Below, one piece after another: positions 6,117 through 8,503 of a DNA stretch of 8,503 nucleotides. The notes beneath the pieces were generated by a model. The model was not told the DNA's origin and ran no database searches. It saw nothing but the letters and a program-made list of their open reading frames with translations. The DNA is taken from NCBI GenBank assembly GCA_023423715.1, contig JAFAFC010000008.1:1-8503 (forward strand), read 5' to 3'. This DNA is from Bacteroidota bacterium. GTDB taxonomy: Bacteria > Bacteroidota > Bacteroidia > Flavobacteriales > Weeksellaceae. The position numbers were made by a program, and so were the translations under genes. Positions within the stretch are counted from its first letter, which is position 1. Each line of letters starts with the position of its first letter.

Positions 6117-7316
6117 ATGGAATTTTCTCAATTGAAACCAACATATCAAAACGCACCACATTTCCAAGACTTTTGGACGAAAGGAAATGGAAAACAATTA
6201 CAACAATGGAGCGGCGCTAATTTGAACTTTACTGATTTTGAAAAATTTGCTCCGTACTACTATCGTTGCGACGACTTGGGTGATGAAGTTGTAAAAGACA
6301 TTTACTTCAAAAAATCCTTTAAAGAAGCAACTTCCGAAATAGAAAACTACATCAAAAATGGTGTTGATTTTAACGATCCAAATATTCCAGAAAGTGTAAA
6401 AAAACTTTTCCAGCAAACGCAGGAAGTTCCAAATTGGGCCGATTGGAATTTAATTGAAAGCGGAGCTGGATTATGTCGAAGATCAGGTTTAAATTCATTG
6501 ATTGTTCTCCGTGATTACACTTTGATGGGTGGTTACGATTACGCTTACCTAACAAAGCCACTTATTTATACTGGTGCGCTGAAAAAAGGAGCAGTAAAAC
6601 GTTTAGCCGACACACTTAATTTTTGGGTGAATGTTACCCGAAAAAATGCACTTCAACCTCATCAAAAAGGGTATGAAATGGCAATAAAAACTCGATTAAT
6701 TCATTCCTACTCTCGATTAATGATTTTAGAAAAATCAAAAGATTGGGACACTGAAAAATACGGAATTCCCATCAACACTTGGGATATGGTTGCCACGTAT
6801 ATTGGATTTTCGTTGGTGTTTTTACATGGGCTTAAAAAAATGGACATGCACATTTCCGATGAGGAAGAAAAAGGTCATTTTATGCTTTGGAAATACATTG
6901 GTCACCTCATCGGAATTCCAGAAAATCTTTTACCCAACACGAAAAAAGAAGCTACAGAATCTTTTTATTTATGGACTTCTATTCAACCTTCATCGGATAA
7001 AGATTCGGTTTTGCTTGCGCAATCTCTTTTAGATGAAAACTTGGAAGCCACTTTTTTAAAATATCATTTCCAACGCAAAACCTTGCGGAATCTACATGCT
7101 TCTATGAATTGGTTTTTATTGGATAAAGAAGTGAATGAACGTTTGAAAATTACAAACGTGAAATTTCCTAATGCATTTGCAAACATGATTCGTTTTAGAA
7201 ATAGATGGTTTCAAAAGTTTAATTCGCTCGAAAAACAGATAAAAATTGGTGGCGATGCCCAAGAAAAAGTTTTGGATGATTATTTAAAAATCGCTCCACG
7301 AAATGTTCATGGGTAG
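6117..7316 (+). CDS. MpaB / rubber-oxygenase (Lcp-like, DUF2236) family protein
   Basis: A 399-residue mostly helical protein that I assign to the family of ER-bound oxygenase MpaB and latex-clearing protein (Lcp), b-type haem proteins that oxidatively cleave C=C bonds. The support is the central block VKRLADTLNFW (160-170) and MAIKTRLIHSYSRLMI (188-203). R162, T166 and H196 reproduce the spacing (4, then 30 residues) of Arg164, Thr168 and the haem-ligand His198 of Streptomyces Lcp K30. Position 165 is Asp where Lcp has Lys167, its reported distal ligand, so chemistry may differ. No signal peptide is evident, unlike secreted Lcp, so it probably acts in the cytoplasm or at the membrane face. 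The substrate is unknown, and a role in rubber cleavage should not be assumed. It lies between dinB and recA on the same strand; no functional link is implied by the sequence. Confidence 0.8.
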   Translation: MEFSQLKPTYQNAPHFQDFWTKGNGKQLQQWSGANLNFTDFEKFAPYYYRCDDLGDEVVKDIYFKKSFKEATSEIENYIKNGVDFNDPNIPESVKKLFQQTQEVPNWADWNLIESGAGLCRRSGLNSLIVLRDYTLMGGYDYAYLTKPLIYTGALKKGAVKRLADTLNFWVNVTRKNALQPHQKGYEMAIKTRLIHSYSRLMILEKSKDWDTEKYGIPINTWDMVATYIGFSLVFLHGLKKMDMHISDEEEKGHFMLWKYIGHLIGIPENLLPNTKKEATESFYLWTSIQPSSDKDSVLLAQSLLDENLEATFLKYHFQRKTLRNLHASMNWFLLDKEVNERLKITNVKFPNAFANMIRFRNRWFQKFNSLEKQIKIGGDAQEKVLDDYLKIAPRNVHG

Positions 7317-7341
7317 TTTTGATTCAAAAAATGAATCAAAA
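7317..7341. repeat. perfect 10-bp inverted repeat after the oxygenase stop
   Basis: TTTTGATTCA (7317-7326) and TGAATCAAAA (7332-7341) are perfect reverse complements around an AAAAA loop, starting on the base after the TAG stop. The stem is AT-rich and no T run follows on either strand, so it is a weak or atypical terminator at best. It may instead stabilise the mRNA 3' end. Confidence 0.6.
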
Positions 7342-7390
7342 AATACTTTATAAAAGTCCATTTTTGGCAGCGAAGTGAAAATGAAATCAT

Positions 7391-7418
7391 TAGCAATAAT
7401 TGCTACAAAACGTAGCAA
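7391..7418. promoter_or_regulatory. three-half-site inverted-repeat array upstream of recA (candidate operator)
   Basis: TAGCAA occurs at 7391-7396, its complement TTGCTA at 7400-7405, and TAGCAA again at 7413-7418. The first two form a perfect 7-1-7 palindrome (TAGCAAT, A, ATTGCTA). The last two form a perfect 7-5-7 dyad (TTGCTAC, AAAAC, GTAGCAA). The outer copies are 22 bp apart, about two helical turns, and the last one overlies the expected -33 region of the recA promoter. This geometry suits a repressor; which protein binds it is not known from the window. Confidence 0.55.
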
Positions 7419-7438
7419 CTTTTCAGAAATTAATTCCG

Positions 7439-7446
7439 TATTTTTG
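7439..7446 (+). promoter_or_regulatory. recA promoter -7 element
   Basis: TATTTTTG is an exact TAnnTTTG match, identical to the lpxK element. No TTTG -33 box is visible at normal spacing; that region holds the last inverted-repeat half-site instead. Start of transcription would be about 7451-7453, leaving a leader of roughly 12 nt before the ATG at 7464. Confidence 0.6.
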
Positions 7447-7463
7447 ACAAAATAAATTTTAGA

Positions 7464-8468
7464 ATGAGCAACGCAGACGATAAGAAAAAAGCTCTAGCCC
7501 TCGTGCTAGAAAAACTAGATAAAACCTACGGAAAAGGAACCGTAATGACATTAGGAGAAGATTCTATTGATCACACAATCGAAGTAATTCCGTCGGGATC
7601 TTTGGGATTAGATTTGGCTTTAGGTGTAGGCGGTTATCCAAAAGGAAGAGTTATTGAAATCTACGGACCTGAATCCTCTGGTAAAACAACTTTAACGCTT
7701 CATGCCATCGCAGAAGCTCAAAAACAAGGCGGTATCGCAGCTTTTATTGATGCGGAGCACGCTTTTGATAGAACGTACGCGGCTAAATTGGGAATTGATT
7801 TAGAAAATCTAATTATTTCTCAGCCTGATAACGGTGAACAAGCTTTGGAAATTGCAGATAACTTGATCCGTTCTGGAGCAATTGATATCGTTGTTATTGA
7901 CTCGGTTGCAGCTTTGACTCCAAAAGCGGAAATTGAAGGTGAAATGGGAGATTCGAAAATGGGATTGCATGCAAGATTGATGTCTCAAGCTTTGAGAAAA
8001 TTAACCGCGACTATTTCAAGAACAAAATGTACCGTAATCTTCATCAACCAGTTGCGAGAAAAAATCGGTGTGATGTTCGGAAACCCTGAAACGACGACGG
8101 GTGGTAACGCTCTTAAATTCTATGCTTCTGTACGAATTGATATCAGAAAAGCTTCTGCTCCAATTAAAAATGGTGATGAAGCCGTTGGTTCTCGTGTGAA
8201 AGTAAAAATCGTGAAAAATAAAGTTGCTCCTCCTTTCAAAATGGCGGAATTCGACATTATGTACGGTGAAGGTGTTTCTAAAACAGGTGAAATCCTAGAC
8301 CAAGCAGTTGAAATGGGAATCGTTAAGAAAAGTGGTTCTTGGTTTAGCTATGAAGAGACTAAATTAGGTCAAGGTCGTGATGCCGTGAAGGAAGTTTTGA
8401 AAGACAATCCTGAACTAGCGGAAGAGCTTGAAAATAAAATTAAAGAGGAAATTGCGAACAAGAAATAA
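7464..8468 (+). CDS. recA: recombinase RecA
   Basis: RecA forms ATP-dependent filaments on single-stranded DNA, catalyses strand exchange and activates the SOS response. The 334-residue product is complete. Visible features are Walker A GPESSGKT (68-75), IDAEHAFD (95-102), Walker B IDIVVIDS (140-147, D146), loop L1 around EGEMGDSKMGLHAR (158-171), SQALRKLT (174-181), INQLREKIGVMFGNPETTTGGNALKFY (194-220) with loop L2, and the C-terminal domain with GVSKTGEILD and LGQGRD. The tail is short and rich in Glu and Lys. The ATG follows an exact -7 promoter element and an unusual inverted-repeat array, so regulation by a dimeric DNA-binding protein is plausible. It appears monocistronic: 35 bases of non-coding sequence follow to the window end. 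Confidence 0.98.
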   Translation: MSNADDKKKALALVLEKLDKTYGKGTVMTLGEDSIDHTIEVIPSGSLGLDLALGVGGYPKGRVIEIYGPESSGKTTLTLHAIAEAQKQGGIAAFIDAEHAFDRTYAAKLGIDLENLIISQPDNGEQALEIADNLIRSGAIDIVVIDSVAALTPKAEIEGEMGDSKMGLHARLMSQALRKLTATISRTKCTVIFINQLREKIGVMFGNPETTTGGNALKFYASVRIDIRKASAPIKNGDEAVGSRVKVKIVKNKVAPPFKMAEFDIMYGEGVSKTGEILDQAVEMGIVKKSGSWFSYEETKLGQGRDAVKEVLKDNPELAEELENKIKEEIANKK

Positions 8469-8503
8469 GCTTTTTCTTTTGAAATATTGAATCGGGGGGG
8501 GCG
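8469..8503. other. right edge with G8 homopolymer
   Basis: The stretch after recA has a T-rich segment (8471-8480) with no convincing hairpin, then a run of eight G (8494-8501) followed by CG at the last bases. Such a G run is out of character for this AT-rich DNA. It may be the border of a GC-rich repeat, or a sequencing/assembly end artefact. Confidence 0.4.

Noticed and set aside
6790..7032. 80-codon ORF in another frame inside the oxygenase gene
   Set aside because: Fully contained in the larger gene, with no motif or promoter of its own.
594..8468. Defence island or mobile element
   Set aside because: No transposase, integrase, toxin-antitoxin or restriction genes. Apart from the family-level oxygenase, all genes are core metabolic or repair genes.

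Overview
The window is an AT-rich stretch of a Bacteroidota genome, most likely a flavobacterium of the Weeksellaceae (Chryseobacterium/Kaistella-like). The evidence is the flavobacterial character of all the proteins, -7 promoter elements of the TAnnTTTG type (identical TATTTTTG octamers before lpxK and recA), the near absence of Shine-Dalgarno sequences, and a tmRNA with a GGC resume codon and no encoded CCA. The genus is inferred by eye.

Layout, left to right: a GC-rich, possibly repetitive left edge (1-80); the tmRNA gene ssrA (+, 153-548) with a TAnnTTTG promoter; a hairpin terminator (559-595) shared with the convergent gal genes; galT and galK on the minus strand (594-2816), overlapping by 14 nt, with galK broken by a one-base frameshift near 2491-2493; a 242-bp divergent intergenic region; lpxK and a purine nucleoside phosphorylase gene (+, 3059-4883), overlapping by 17 nt; an intrinsic terminator (4903-4931); dinB (+, 4968-6056); an MpaB/rubber-oxygenase-family gene (DUF2236; +, 6117-7316); and recA (+, 7464-8468). 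The right edge ends in a run of eight G.

The genes are mostly housekeeping: ribosome rescue (ssrA), the Leloir pathway (galK/galT), lipid A synthesis (lpxK), purine salvage (PNP), translesion synthesis (dinB) and recombination/SOS (recA). The oxygenase is the only gene of uncertain function. It carries an Arg/Thr/His arrangement with the same spacing as the haem-related residues of latex-clearing protein.

I see no new multi-gene system. The points most worth a second look are the three-half-site inverted-repeat array upstream of recA (candidate operator), the galK frameshift, an Asp at the base-specificity position of the PNP, promoter elements lying almost on the start codons (leaderless or near-leaderless transcripts), and the GC-rich window ends.
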